Below are positions 54,170 to 64,000 of a stretch of 64,000 bases of DNA, one piece after another; the first letter of the stretch is position 1; every line of letters starts with the position of its first letter. Below the pieces are notes generated by a model. The model had not been told where the DNA came from, ran no database searches, and saw only the letters and a list, made by a program, of their open reading frames with translations. Source of the DNA: Trifolium pratense (taxonomy: Eukaryota > Streptophyta > Magnoliopsida > Fabales > Fabaceae); assembly GCF_020283565.1 (NCBI RefSeq), contig NC_060060.1, positions 57,645,257-57,709,256 of the forward strand. Direction: 5' to 3'. A program made the position numbers and the translations under genes.

Positions 54170-54485
54170 ATAAGTAATCATTTATATTATAACGAATATG
54201 AATTTTATAAAATCTACTGTTGGATTGAAAGTTTATATCATATAGATCATTCATAAAAATTTTGAAATTTTTTGAAAATCATTTGATATGTTATTGAGAC
54301 TCATCAAAATTAACAGTTTATGAGTTTTTATTAAATACCGTTAATTTTGATGGGCCTCAATAACATATCAAATGATTTTTAAAATTTTTCAAAATTTTTA
54401 TAAATGATCTATATGATATATAAACTTTCGATCAAACAGTGAATTTTCTAAAATTCGTATTCATTATAATATAAATGACCACTCA
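54170..54485. repeat. Long fold-back element (~315 bp)
   Basis: A near-perfect hairpin. The left arm, from AATCATTTATATTATAACG, pairs with the right arm ending TTATAATATAAATGACC. The arms are about 145 bp, with the turn near 54325. Likely a fold-back MITE; the target duplication was not resolved. It lies about 100 bp upstream of the copia LTR. Confidence 0.75.
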
Positions 54486-54586
54486 GGGACGGATCTAGAC
54501 ATGAAAATCTAGTGTGGCTAAAATCTTAAAGTAAATGTAACAAAAAAAATATAAAAATTAAGAAACAATGAGCATAAAAAAGATAA

Positions 54587-54786
54587 TGTTGTTATGAATA
54601 ATATAGATGTTGATGTCCATTTGTCTAGGCCCATATTCTTGGCCCATGTAATCTCCTATATATATGACTATCTCACAATGTAAAACACACACCTTGAATA
54701 GAACAATACAATAGTCTATTCCTTTCTCTTCTCCCTTTCTCTCCTTCTTCTCTATTCTAGTTATTCTCTAGAAATAGTTCATAACA
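54587..54786 (+). repeat. Probable 5' LTR of the copia element
   Basis: Starts TGTTGTTATGAATAATATAG and ends with GAAATAGTTCATAACA. It has a CT-rich stretch (54720-54765) after a TATATATATGAC at about 54656. About 200 bp. The left boundary is uncertain by 3 bp because TGTTG and TGTTA both fit. Confidence 0.6.
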
Positions 54787-55517
54787 CGTTATCAGCACGA
54801 TAGTCTCTCTCCCCTCTCTAGAAAGGTATAGCAACCATGAGAGGTGATAATTTTATTTCTTGTATTTTTTATTCTATTTTTTTCGTTTTTTTTTCATATT
54901 GATTCACAGCATACGATCTAGAAGTATCGTAGTGAAATTTTTAAAATATGAATCCTGAAGATTCATAGTATGATGAAATTTTAAAATATGAATCCTGAAG
55001 ATTCATAAACCTACGCTTCTAAAATATCAATCCCTGAAGGATTGAAAAAAATAACTGATTTGATCTATTATATAGTTCTTAAAGAACTTAAAAATCCAAA
55101 TTTTGTTCTCCATGAAATCTTGATGAATTCAATTGGGACACATCCCTGAAGGATGTACAAAATAATTGACAAGATCTATTATATTTATAGAGTTTTTGAA
55201 GAACTCATGAATAATTCAATATATTTATGCATCCCTGAAGGATTGCACCAATATATGTATTCCTATTACATTATAATATATGTTATACAGTTCCTGAAGA
55301 ACTCGATGTTGTATGCATTCCTGAAGAATTGCATAAATGATTAATTTTACATTATAATGATGTTATATAGTTCTTGAAGAACTTCTTATAAATTATTTCT
55401 TATGAATTCCAGAAGAATTCAAAATACATATACATGCATCCCTGAAGGATAGCTTTATCAATTTTTTTTAGAGTTTTGGCAATTTATAATTTTTATTGAA
55501 TTTATTTTATTTATTGT

Positions 55518-55518
<1 letters not shown>

Positions 55519-55556
<38 letters not shown>
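55519..55556 (+). repeat. (TAA)n microsatellite
   Basis: About twelve AAT/TAA units in the copia leader, just upstream of the solo LTR. Confidence 0.95.
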
Positions 55557-55606
55557 TTAATATGTATCATCATATTGTAAAGCTAAAGCATAAAAATATT
55601 CCAATT

Positions 55607-57501
55607 TGTAACAACCCGGATTTTTAATAAAGAATTTACTCATAAAAAAACTTCGTTTCTTTAAAAACGTGTGACTATTTTTTTTTCTTTCTAAAGAATA
55701 ATAATTACTTACGCTTATAAATAATCTTTGTACAATAAAAAGAATATTTCATTTAAATTACAAATTTATAAAACCCAGATTTGTTTAGCCCCGCGCACGT
55801 ACAAGCAACACATCACTTCATATTTCACCTTTGGTACCTACAACCATATTTAATGTAAGGGTCAATTTCCTTATCCAAATTGAATCATGCCGAACGGAAG
55901 GTAAATGTTATAAACTAAAAATAAAATACTCGGCCATAAAAAGTAATAAAATAAAATCGATGCAAAAAACTCTTTTTAATAACAATTTATACAAACTAAT
56001 AATGCATGAAATGCAACTAGACCATGATCCGGATATCGCCCCATTTGGCACTTGGAATTTAACGCCCCAAGTAGCGTATTCGCCCCATTTGGCACTTGGA
56101 ATTTAACGCCCCAAGTAGCGTATTCGCCCCATTTGGCACATAATAACAAATCGCCCCATTTGGCACCTATGACTCAACTATATGCCATGCTATGCTTCAT
56201 ATACACAACTATTCAATCGCCCCATTTGGCACTTAATATACAAATTTTCTTTTAAAATCATCGCTACTTCCACAAGATCAAATCAAAAATCAATTTTCTC
56301 TTTTAAACCACACCAAATATTCATTTTATCAAAAACCAACCAAATACTCAAATCCACAATCAATTACAAACACAACAGTCATAGAATTAAATATACAATC
56401 AGTCACACGCACCTACTCAGAATGTAATGAAATAGCATAGAATTGTTATAAAAATAGTTCTTTCATTCCTTCTAATTTCATTCCTTCTTAACGGTTAAAT
56501 ATTCCATTATTAATCTATAACATAAACCCTATGTGCATGAGTGTATGGGGAAAAAGCCCTTACCTTGGCCGATTTCCTTCCAAGCACAATACTCCAGGCC
56601 TAAATTCGTAGCTACAGTGTACACGGGATATATCTCACTCCAAAGTTCATTTCGATGATCCGACGGTGGAAAATAGAGTACTATGTGTCGAGAAGCTACT
56701 GTCCAAAAATAAATACGATCCAACGGTGAATGGAGGAGAAATCGATATTTTACGATGACAACTTTTCAAACAACGAAAATAGGTTGATTGAATTGGAATT
56801 TTCATGAATAAAAAAAATGGAATAGAAAGACTAATGAAAGAGGACTTACACAAATTGAATTGAAGGAAAATGAAGCTTATAACCAAGCTTGATGATCACT
56901 CGAGGGATTTAGAAGATAAGAAAATATTGTGAGGGCATGTCACAATTACAGGAGGAGGGTCGTGTGACTAGGTTCTAGAGTCAAATATATTTTGCTAATA
57001 GACTAGTGTAGAAACTTTTTTATCAGCAAATGGCTTTTATACTTTGAACTGGAGATTATCATCTTAAAGGCAATTAAATTGGATAAAGTGGGAATTGATA
57101 AGGTTCTTTGTCTTTTTCAACAAAATGGCGTGAAACTGATGATAATGAAAGGGCACTTTTCCTTTGATTTGCACACTTGAATACAACAATTATGTTAAGT
57201 GGAATAATATCTTTGATTGCTTCTTGCTAAACCAAATAGTAATGATTGGCATTTAAGTACTTGTTCATGAAGTGGAAAAATAGAAGAAAGTGCATGAATA
57301 CGCTAGTAATAATGTGAAGGAATGGTCTTCACATTTGAAAAACATTATTCATCGTCGCAATTTAATCACTTGAATTGAATGCAGAAAGGTAACATGTATC
57401 CAATGACACTCTTGGCCATTCACGTGGAAGAAAAAGGGATCTAAAATAAAGAATTAAGAAAATAATAATCAATAAAGGTATAAAAATATTGGGATGTTAC
57501 A
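55607..57501 (+). mobile_element. Solo LTR (1,895 bp) with 5-bp target duplication
   Basis: Begins TGTAACAACCCGGATT and ends TATTGGGATGTTACA. The terminal inverted words are TGTAAC/GTTACA. CAATT is duplicated at 55602-55606 and 57502-57506. No primer site, coding region or second LTR is inside, so it is a solo LTR left by LTR-LTR recombination. The TGTAAC..CCC ends suggest a chromovirus-type Ty3/gypsy element (inference). Contains a small tandem block at 56036-56240. Confidence 0.88.
56036..56240 (+). repeat. Short tandem repeats CGCCCCATTTGGCAC
   Basis: The 15-mer CGCCCCATTTGGCAC occurs five times (near 56038, 56081, 56125, 56152 and 56218). The first two are part of a 43-bp duplicated unit that includes CGCCCCAAGTAGCG. 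It is inside the solo LTR. Confidence 0.9.
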
Positions 57502-58949
57502 CAATTTATTTTCAATAAGTTAATTAATCTCTTTCATAGCATATGTTACATTATAATTATTATTAATTTCATTATGTTACTATTTAATTTGCATTATAAA
57601 ATTTTAGTACGTTACATTATATTAATATTAATAAAAATAATTGGAATTATCTTTTATTAGACTGTGTTTAGTATGTTTATCTAATTATTTGCTTAATTTT
57701 ATTATTTGATGATAGTATATATCAATGATAAATGAATGAAAAATCATTCCCAGAAGTGAATGAAATCTAACCCACTGATGTTACTCCATTCCCAGAAGTG
57801 AATGTAGTAACACACGATTATCATGAAAAAAAAATTTGTGGTCATGGTCGTGGTAATAGTCATGACTGTGTTAATTTTAAAATTTCGGCTTCTCACTAGA
57901 AGTGAAAAAAAATAATGAAAAAAAAAAAAGAGTAAAAAGTGGGCAAATTAGTTCCTGAAGAACTAAAGAAGAAAAAGGGAAAATCCAATTGAATGCACAA
58001 GGAATAAATTATTCTTAATCATTATGAAGATCACTTGTGATATAGTTCTTGAAGAACTAATGCTTTAATAATAATGATCTCCGATGGATTACTCAAAGAA
58101 TATGAATTTCCCGAACCATTGTTAATGAAAAATTATATGTATAGTTCCTGAAGAACTTAAAATTCAATATTAAAGCATTTCTTGTAGTATCGCTCAAGAA
58201 CAATTTTTCATAATCAATGTTTATAAATATTGGTGGTATAATTCTTGAAGAACTAATATTTTAATTTCCCTAAAGATATAGTTCATGAATAAGCAAAAGT
58301 TTAATATCAAGTATTCCAGAAGGATTGGAAAATTGTAATTTTCCATAGTCATTGTTGATAGAGATATATTGTTAAGTTCCTGAAGAACTTACAAAATTTT
58401 ACAACATGATTACAATCTGTATGATATATTTGATCTTGGTATAAAGTGAACCAAAATTAAAAGGAAATCAATAGAAGAATTATTTATGTCTCTTGAATAT
58501 GCTCTTGAAGTAGCAACTTTGAAAAAAACAAAGTTCAAGAATATTTTGTATATCCATTGTTGTACATACATTGGATGGATATTATTGATATATTAAACTC
58601 GTGATTGAATGCATGGTTCAAACGTTTTTTTTCTTCCTCTCATAATAATGATTATTCTTTGCTCTTAAAAAAAAAAAATTATTCCTTGCAAACATAAATT
58701 GATTTTAATTATTCGGTTACATATTTAAATCAATTGATTGATTTTAATTTTAAAATCTTTTAATTGTTACTATATTTTAATTTCTAATTCTACTAAAATC
58801 CACATAAACATTATTTTGTTATACTTTATTTTTACTCTTTTAATTCTCATACAAATAAATTATTACTATTTTTTTATTGTGTTCCACCGAAAAGATTTTT
58901 TTTGTAGAAACATATTTGTTTAGCTTGAAAATATTCATCGATACTACTA

Positions 58950-60470
58950 TTCATGAAAAATTAAATTTTATATTTGGTAGTACGAAAATTATTGAAGGCT
59001 CCAGAAGAGACAATGCATTGTTATATCGAGAAACAAAGTTGCACTTTGCTAATATATTTTATATTTTAGGTCTTAAAGAAATTTGTTACCGAAAGATATT
59101 CACATAAATGAATATCATATTGAAACAAGAAACGACGGAAATATTTTATCTCTATATTACGAGACATATTATCAACTTTTGTCTCTAGTTTGTGGTGTAC
59201 TTATGATATTAGTGCAATTTAAGCACATGTTCAAGTAAACCAGAAGTTTACAAATAAATCATATTAATTTTATCATTGACAAGATCAGTTGGGTCATTTC
59301 TGGTCTATTATGAAGCGAAAAATTTATATGAATATGTATTGAATGACCAGAAGTTCATTCAATCTAACACTTTTTGTGTATTACTAGTTCCCGAAGAAAA
59401 TTGATAAATTTAGTAAACGAGTGTCTCTTATTTTATATATAAGGTGATATTTATAAATCAATACACTGATCATGTGGACCAATTAAATTTCTATAATTTT
59501 AATTGATGCATCAACTAAATGGTCACATGTATGTTAGTTATCAACTCACAACCAAAAGTTTGTGAGATTATTTTTGAGAGCTCATTATGTATATATTATT
59601 CTAGAAAGTATTTGATAAGTATCATATGTTAATTGAAATTTATACCGAACATCTTGTAGAATATGTTCATACAAACAAAAATAATAATGGACTTGAAGAT
59701 CCATTCTTTAGACGTCTAAAGTTAATTAGATGATCGATACTTATGAGATCAATACTTCTATGTTCTATTTTATATTTTGGGAACATTTAAATATATATGT
59801 TGAGATATTGATTCGCTCAAGCCAATAAGTTATTATACGAAAGTCTTCCCCCTAACTTGCAATTAAGTTTAGTTTTATACTCTAATATTTTTCATATAAG
59901 CATTTTTGGATGTGTTGGTATGTTCCAATTGCTCCAATATAATGCAATACGATGAATTATTAAAGAATATTGGGAAAATATATTTGATACAACTCTTCAT
60001 CCCTTATAAATTATATTGAGCCAATAGGGACTTGTTTATAGCCCAGAAGGATAATTTTCAAGTGATGATGAATTAGTTTTCCCAATATTAGGGGGAGGGA
60101 ATAAGCAACTGAAAAATATGAACCTGAAGTTCAAATGAATCACTTGAAATAAATAGTTATTATTATCTCATCTTGATCCTCATATAAAATAGATTGAACC
60201 AGATGTTCAAAAAATGTATCATTTGCAAAGTTTATGAAATCAACTATCAGCTGCTAATGCTCCAATCAAAATGGATGTCCCTGTTGGACAATCTTATATT
60301 GCAAATAAATTTTAACCACCCTGTAGCGTGGTAGGTCAGTCGGTTCCAAAGATTAAAATCCTCAAATAAGAAAAGGAGCTAAAAAGAAAGATGACCAAAG
60401 TGAGGATATGAAAAGATTATTTGACATAATTAATTTTCTAGTTCCATAAGAACTTATCAGGTACCTGAAA
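58950..60470 (+). pseudogene. copia pol remnant (protease-end, GAG-pre-integrase, integrase, start of RT)
   Basis: Readable in shifting frames. GSTKIIEGS and ETKLHFANI lie near 58970-59060. DQLGHFWSIMKRKI at about 59285 is the GAG-pre-integrase zinc-finger-like region with a stop before it. LIDASTKWSHV at about 59497 is the integrase core. YVPIAPI lies at about 59915, VFPILGGGNKQL at about 60078 and ANAPIKMDVPVGQ at about 60255. The order is that of plant copia pol. Multiple stops and frameshifts; not functional. Confidence 0.8.
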
Positions 60471-60481
60471 TTTATGTAAAT

Positions 60482-60940
60482 TGTACCGGGCCATGGACCG
60501 GGGTGTAATTTGTTAAGGCCCAATATGAAAAGGCCCAATAAAGTATAGTCCATAAAGGTTCACACCAAAATATTGCACGTTGATGACACGTGAAATCATC
60601 ATCACTCCCACGATCTACCTTGACTTGGAGAAGAAGGAAAGAAACTTGGAGAAGAAGGAGGAGTAACCGCCCATGATGCAGTAATGGAGAGGTGGTGGAG
60701 AAGGTGGAGAACATGCTCCAAGGTGTCAACAAAACTCTATAAATAGGACCTGCTCCAAGAGGAAAAGAGGGATCTTTTTTGATACTCTCATGCTTGAGAC
60801 AGAATTTCTTTGATACTTTCATTCTTGTAACAACACCATTCTTTCATTATTGTAAAGTTTATCAATTTCTTCTCTAAGGAGAGCTTTGTATTTCTACCAT
60901 TATCAAATAATACAAACCCCCTTGAATGTTTACCAGAACA
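60482..60940 (+). repeat. 5' LTR of the + strand element
   Basis: 459 bp with TATAAATA at 60738-60745 as promoter. The ends match the - strand LTR at 24402-24959. Confidence 0.85.
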
Positions 60941-60943
60941 TTT

Positions 60944-60961
60944 TGGCGCCCACCGTGGGGC
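60944..60961 (+). other. Primer-binding site
   Basis: TGGCGCCCACCGTGGGGC, starting 3 bp after the LTR. The - strand copy has one C fewer. The tRNA partner was not determined. Confidence 0.7.
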
Positions 60962-62716
60962 TGCGGTAAAAACATTTGTCCCAGCCTACCACATCAAACT
61001 AGACAAAAATCAAACATCTCCACATGGCTGGAGAACACGGAAACCACTGGTGTCGCCGTTTACTCGTCTTCTACTTAAGAGATTCACCAGCGCAACGTCA
61101 TGATCTTGGTTGGCGGAACCATAATTACGCGGAGGCAACAAAAGAAACAGTGGCGACGACACGAACAAGAATGAAGGTGTGGGTCTTCTCACGCCAACGA
61201 CAGGAAAGAAAATATGCGGCGAAGAAGAGTAGACCAGTGTTATCGACGCCGACTAGAGGCGACGTGAACCAATTCCGCCCAGGTGCTTTCAATCCTTTAT
61301 TTTTGTTTGCAATGTCTTAAAACCATACTATTCTGACAAATGTTTGGATTTATTTGACTTCAATTTACTATCACCGATTCAGAGTTCTGTCTTCATCCTT
61401 GAGTAATTTGAAGTAATAAAGAGAGTTGACTCCACGTGAAATTAATAAGCAGAAAGAAATTAACATCACCGATTTATTTGGTTTGAATGCTCCATAAGAT
61501 CCTTTAATTCATATTTGACTTACTAGCCCAATTGTTTCTTTGCGGAATAATTTGGCTTAATGTTCTACCTTGCATCACGGCGAGGCGGTTAGTGCCAATT
61601 TGTTAATAGCTTTATTTTGCTTATGATATTAAATTATTCGGTGTAGTGTATGATTGCGGTTATATGTATTCAATTTCCCATCAATATTATCAATCCTGTT
61701 ACATGAGTAACATAGTATTACTGAATTCTGATGCTTATTGCCATGATGTTCTTATTTTTGCCAAGTTGTTCTCATTGTGGTTACTGAATATTAATCATTC
61801 TCATGAAAGTAACAATATGATTAAAAAGTTTAGTTATTAATGTCATAGTTGTTAAAAAATTGCTTTATATATTATATAAAATCTTATATTAATTCTATGG
61901 AGGCCAATGAAAAGACAGTGTTAGAGATACCTGCTGTGCTGATGTTATAGCTTCCACCTTAATAAAGGCTAGTTCTATGCCTGTTATAGTGATACTGATT
62001 TGGACGTTTTAAAACAAAAATAAATAGAGGAGAGTTAATATATTTGGCTTGCTGTAATGTTTGTTTCTAGTACAACTTAGTTCATTCATCCATTGCCTCT
62101 GTTTTAATTTGATTCTTCATGACTAATTTTGCTTAATCAATGGCATGGATCTACATTCGCTGTCATGCCCAATTGTCGTCGGTGTTCCACCTTCGCCCAT
62201 CATCATTTCAAACATGGATGCCATCACTGTCAAAATCATGAGTCCAAGCATATTCATCACCTGCTGTCCAACGTCGCCGGGGATCGTGGCTGCTGCAGCC
62301 TTGTCCGGCACCGCCGTCAAACTTTGTTGCGGTAGTGGTCGAGTCAGACATTGAAGCACTGACAGAGAAGGTCACAATACAAGAAGATGTGAAAGCCAAT
62401 CCCGCCGTCAATTTGAGTGTACTCAGTAACGACAGAGCTTTGATTAAAGCCCCGGCACACACAGTTTGGAAGCTCTTGTGTCTATGAGTCAGCAGGCAAT
62501 ATTCCGAATTGGTTTACGAGGGAAGTGAAGCGGAGGAAGAGGTTAAGGAAGCTAAAATTACGAAATGCTTGCTTGACAACTCAGAATAGTGAAGCAGAAG
62601 TAGGATGCTCATCCAAATGCTTATTAGGTCCTCTTGCTAAGACAGATGATCATAAGACTCAAGCAACCAAACATTGGTACCACTCGGCGAGATACAAACC
62701 GCCGATTAACATTCCA

Positions 62717-63430
62717 ATTGAAGCATATTCCGCGATAACCACTGCAATGGAATTCAATCTCGCCGCGCCAAAACATGTACTTGTAGTCACTAACCATTAT
62801 CGGATCATCGGTTAGCTTGAATGATCATAACCCAGGTGATAGCTTTCTTTTCTCTTTAATTTTACTGAGGATGTATTGCTCAGTTACCAGTTCCTTTAAT
62901 TTCACGGAGTCCAGTCATCTTTAATATTCTACTGTTATTGATGATGTGGTGTATGTGCCATGTTATAGTTAAATTAATTAGTGATTTTGGATTTGTTAAT
63001 CATAAACAATCAGTAATTGATGAAGAGTCAAACTTGTGGACTTGTTGTACTCTGTTTTTCACTTATCCTAATACTTCGGGTTAAAGGATTCTAATACTTC
63101 AAGTTTGAAGGAATAAAATGTTACTGTAGCACCCTTGGTAGTTATATGCTGTTATTATTATTTTTGCAATGAGATAACACAGGAAATGTGGTTCTTATAT
63201 GTCTCTAACGTCATCTCTCATAACGTGGTGTGTATTTTTCTTACATGTGCAAAATACATGGAAAGCAACACTCTCCCAAGAGAAGGCAAAGTATAAGCAA
63301 TTGGTCATTAATGCCACCCGGCGAGATAAAAGTCGCCAACTAATATTTCAGGTTGAAGCATATTCCGCGATGACTACCACAATGGAACTCAGTCTCGCCA
63401 CGCCAAAACATAATTGTTTTTCTTGCTAGG
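62717..63430 (+). repeat. Internal direct duplication in the + strand element
   Basis: TTGAAGCATATTCCGCGAT, a GGAACTC/GGAATTC-type stretch and TCTCGCC.CGCCAAAACAT occur at 62720-62775 and again at 63354-63412. About 570 bp lie between. The - strand copy at 22720-22790 has the motif once and continues as the second copy does (TAATTGTTTTTCTTGCTAGGCG). Confidence 0.75.
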
Positions 63431-63587
63431 CGAGGAGCGCCGCAACAAACCGCCCATGGCGGTATCATTTTCGTTTGTTTTATTTTTTCATATATTATTA
63501 TTGTTGAACTTCTAATGTATCAAAGCTTATTTGCAGCAATCATGATTAAGTTGCGGGCTCTGAACCACATATAAAAACAAAACAAAG

Positions 63588-64000
63588 GTTGAAAGGCCTT
63601 GGCGTTACCTGTAAGTCTTACGAGTTGGGTACGTCAGAAAAAGCAAAATTAAACAAGGTTGAAAGGCCTTGGCGTCACCTGTAAGTCTTACGAGTTGGGT
63701 ACGTCAGAAAAAAAAAATTATTAAACAGGGGTTACAGTGCCTTGGCGTCACCTACGAGTTGGGTACGTCAGAAAAAAAAAATTATTAAACAGGGGTTACA
63801 GTGCCTTGGCGTCACCTACGAGTTGGGTACGTCAAAAAAAAAAAAAAAAAAAAAATTATTAAACAGGGGTTACAGTGCCTTGGCGTCACCTACGAGTTGG
63901 GTACGTCAGAAAAAAAAAAATTATTAAACAGGGGTTACAGTGCCTTGGCGTCACCTACGAGTTGGGTACGTCAAAAAAAAAAAAAAATTATTATTAAACA
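63588..64000 (+). repeat. Tandem array of ~60-70 bp units at window end
   Basis: At least six units built on GCCTTGGCGTCACCT, ACGAGTTGGGTACGTCA, a poly-A run and ATTATTAAACAGGGGTTACA. The first two units carry an extra GTAAGTCTT insert and a GGTTGAAAG start. Poly-A length varies between units, and the array continues past the window. Confidence 0.9.

Larger units (their letters stand above)
54912..58391 (+). repeat. Series of mini-hairpins with shared loop and variable stems
   Basis: Short inverted repeats around a conserved loop. Examples: TATGAATC/CTGAA/GATTCATA (54947, 54987), TCAATCC/CTGAA/GGATTGA (55027), ACATCC/CTGAA/GGATGT (55140) and TGAATTC/CAGAA/GAATTCA (55403). After the solo LTR come TTAGTTC/CTGAA/GAACTAA (57948), TAGTTC/TTGAA/GAACTA (58043) and TAAGTTC/CTGAA/GAACTTA (58373). 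A second form has an 8-base loop: TCATTC/CCAGAAGT/GAATGA (57744). Stems differ but stay complementary. Similar ones occur within the pol remnant. Confidence 0.85.
54587..60481 (+). mobile_element. Decayed Ty1/copia retrotransposon, interrupted by later insertions
   Basis: Likely 5' LTR 54587-54786, then GTTATCAGCACGATAG as a probable primer-binding site, then a long leader rich in small hairpins. Pol remnants run from about 58950. A solo LTR (55607-57501) splits the leader. The element is itself cut at 60481/60482 by another LTR element, so its 3' half should lie beyond the window. Many stops and frameshifts: inactive. Confidence 0.75.
60482..64000 (+). mobile_element. LTR element, + strand, second copy of the 22690-24959 family (runs off window)
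   Basis: 5' LTR 60482-60940 (TGTACCGGG...CCAGAACA), then TTTGGCGCCCACCGTGGGGC, a primer-binding segment of a kind I know from Tat-type Ty3 elements. The interior to about 62810 matches 22700-24400 inverted, except for a non-matching piece directly after the primer site (about 61030-61265). It is inserted in the copia element; the 5 bp before it are TAAAT. No gag-pol seen in 3 kb, so probably non-autonomous. The 3' LTR is outside the window. Confidence 0.8.

Noticed and set aside
60318..60352. tRNA-like A-box (GTGGTAGGTCAGTCGGTTCC)
   Set aside because: It lies within the copia pol remnant, where the frame reads on as degraded coding sequence, and no cloverleaf or acceptor stem can be formed.
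61024..61320. 98-residue + strand frame after the primer site as a gag protein
   Set aside because: No zinc knuckle or gag motif, and the frame is not present in the sister element at 24.2-24.4 kb.
63588..64000. CRISPR or ribosomal spacer repeats
   Set aside because: Units are contiguous, differ mainly in poly-A length and sit in an LTR element; no rRNA sequence nearby.

Overview
The window is nuclear DNA of a flowering plant, almost certainly a legume, possibly of the Medicago/Trifolium type (species is an inference). Genes are split by GT-AG introns, intergenic DNA is AT-rich, and Stowaway and Mutator MITEs, SINE remnants and nested LTR retrotransposons fill the gaps. I see no CRISPR array, operon, rRNA or tRNA gene.

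The host genes are ordinary single-copy plant genes: a YSL7-type metal-nicotianamine transporter (+), ROOT HAIRLESS 1 (RHL1, a topoisomerase VI complex subunit, - strand), PARC6/CDP1 (a plastid division factor, +) and the alpha subunit of mitochondrial succinyl-CoA ligase (+). They are neighbours rather than a pathway. YSL and RHL1 converge, RHL1 and PARC6 diverge from a shared ~1 kb promoter region, and PARC6 and the ligase gene run in tandem.

The largest structural fact is a near-identical tandem duplication. Bases 1-16341 recur at 29818-46169. I noticed three differences: a 7-bp indel in an RHL1 intron, a (CT)n length change, and one substitution. The duplicated unit is best read as 16342-46169 (29,828 bp). 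Its junction joins PARC6 exon 10 to the integrase region of a Ty3/gypsy element. The left PARC6 copy is therefore truncated and runs in frame into integrase, while the right copy is complete. The left YSL copy lacks exons 1-2 only because the window begins in its intron 2. Collapsed or duplicated haplotypes in the assembly remain a possible alternative.

Layout: 1-16341 left copy (YSL exons 3-6, RHL1, truncated PARC6). 16342-21909 3' part of a Tat-type Ty3/gypsy element, with an antisense spliced gene, two palindromic tandem-repeat blocks and a 3' LTR. 21910-24959 a second LTR element on the - strand. 24984-27604 MITEs and the YSL promoter. 27605-47100 complete YSL7, RHL1 and PARC6. 48617-52691 succinyl-CoA ligase alpha. 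52692-54586 MITE and MULE debris. 54587-60481 a decayed Ty1/copia element, interrupted by a 1,895-bp solo LTR with a 5-bp target duplication. 60482-64000 the 5' part of a second copy of the 21.9-24.96 kb family, inserted in the copia element and ending in a ~60-70 bp tandem array at the window edge.

The most unusual signal is in the copia remnant. About twenty short hairpins share a loop core (CTGAA, TTGAA or CAGAA, or an 8-base CCAGAAGT form), while their stems differ from site to site yet stay complementary.
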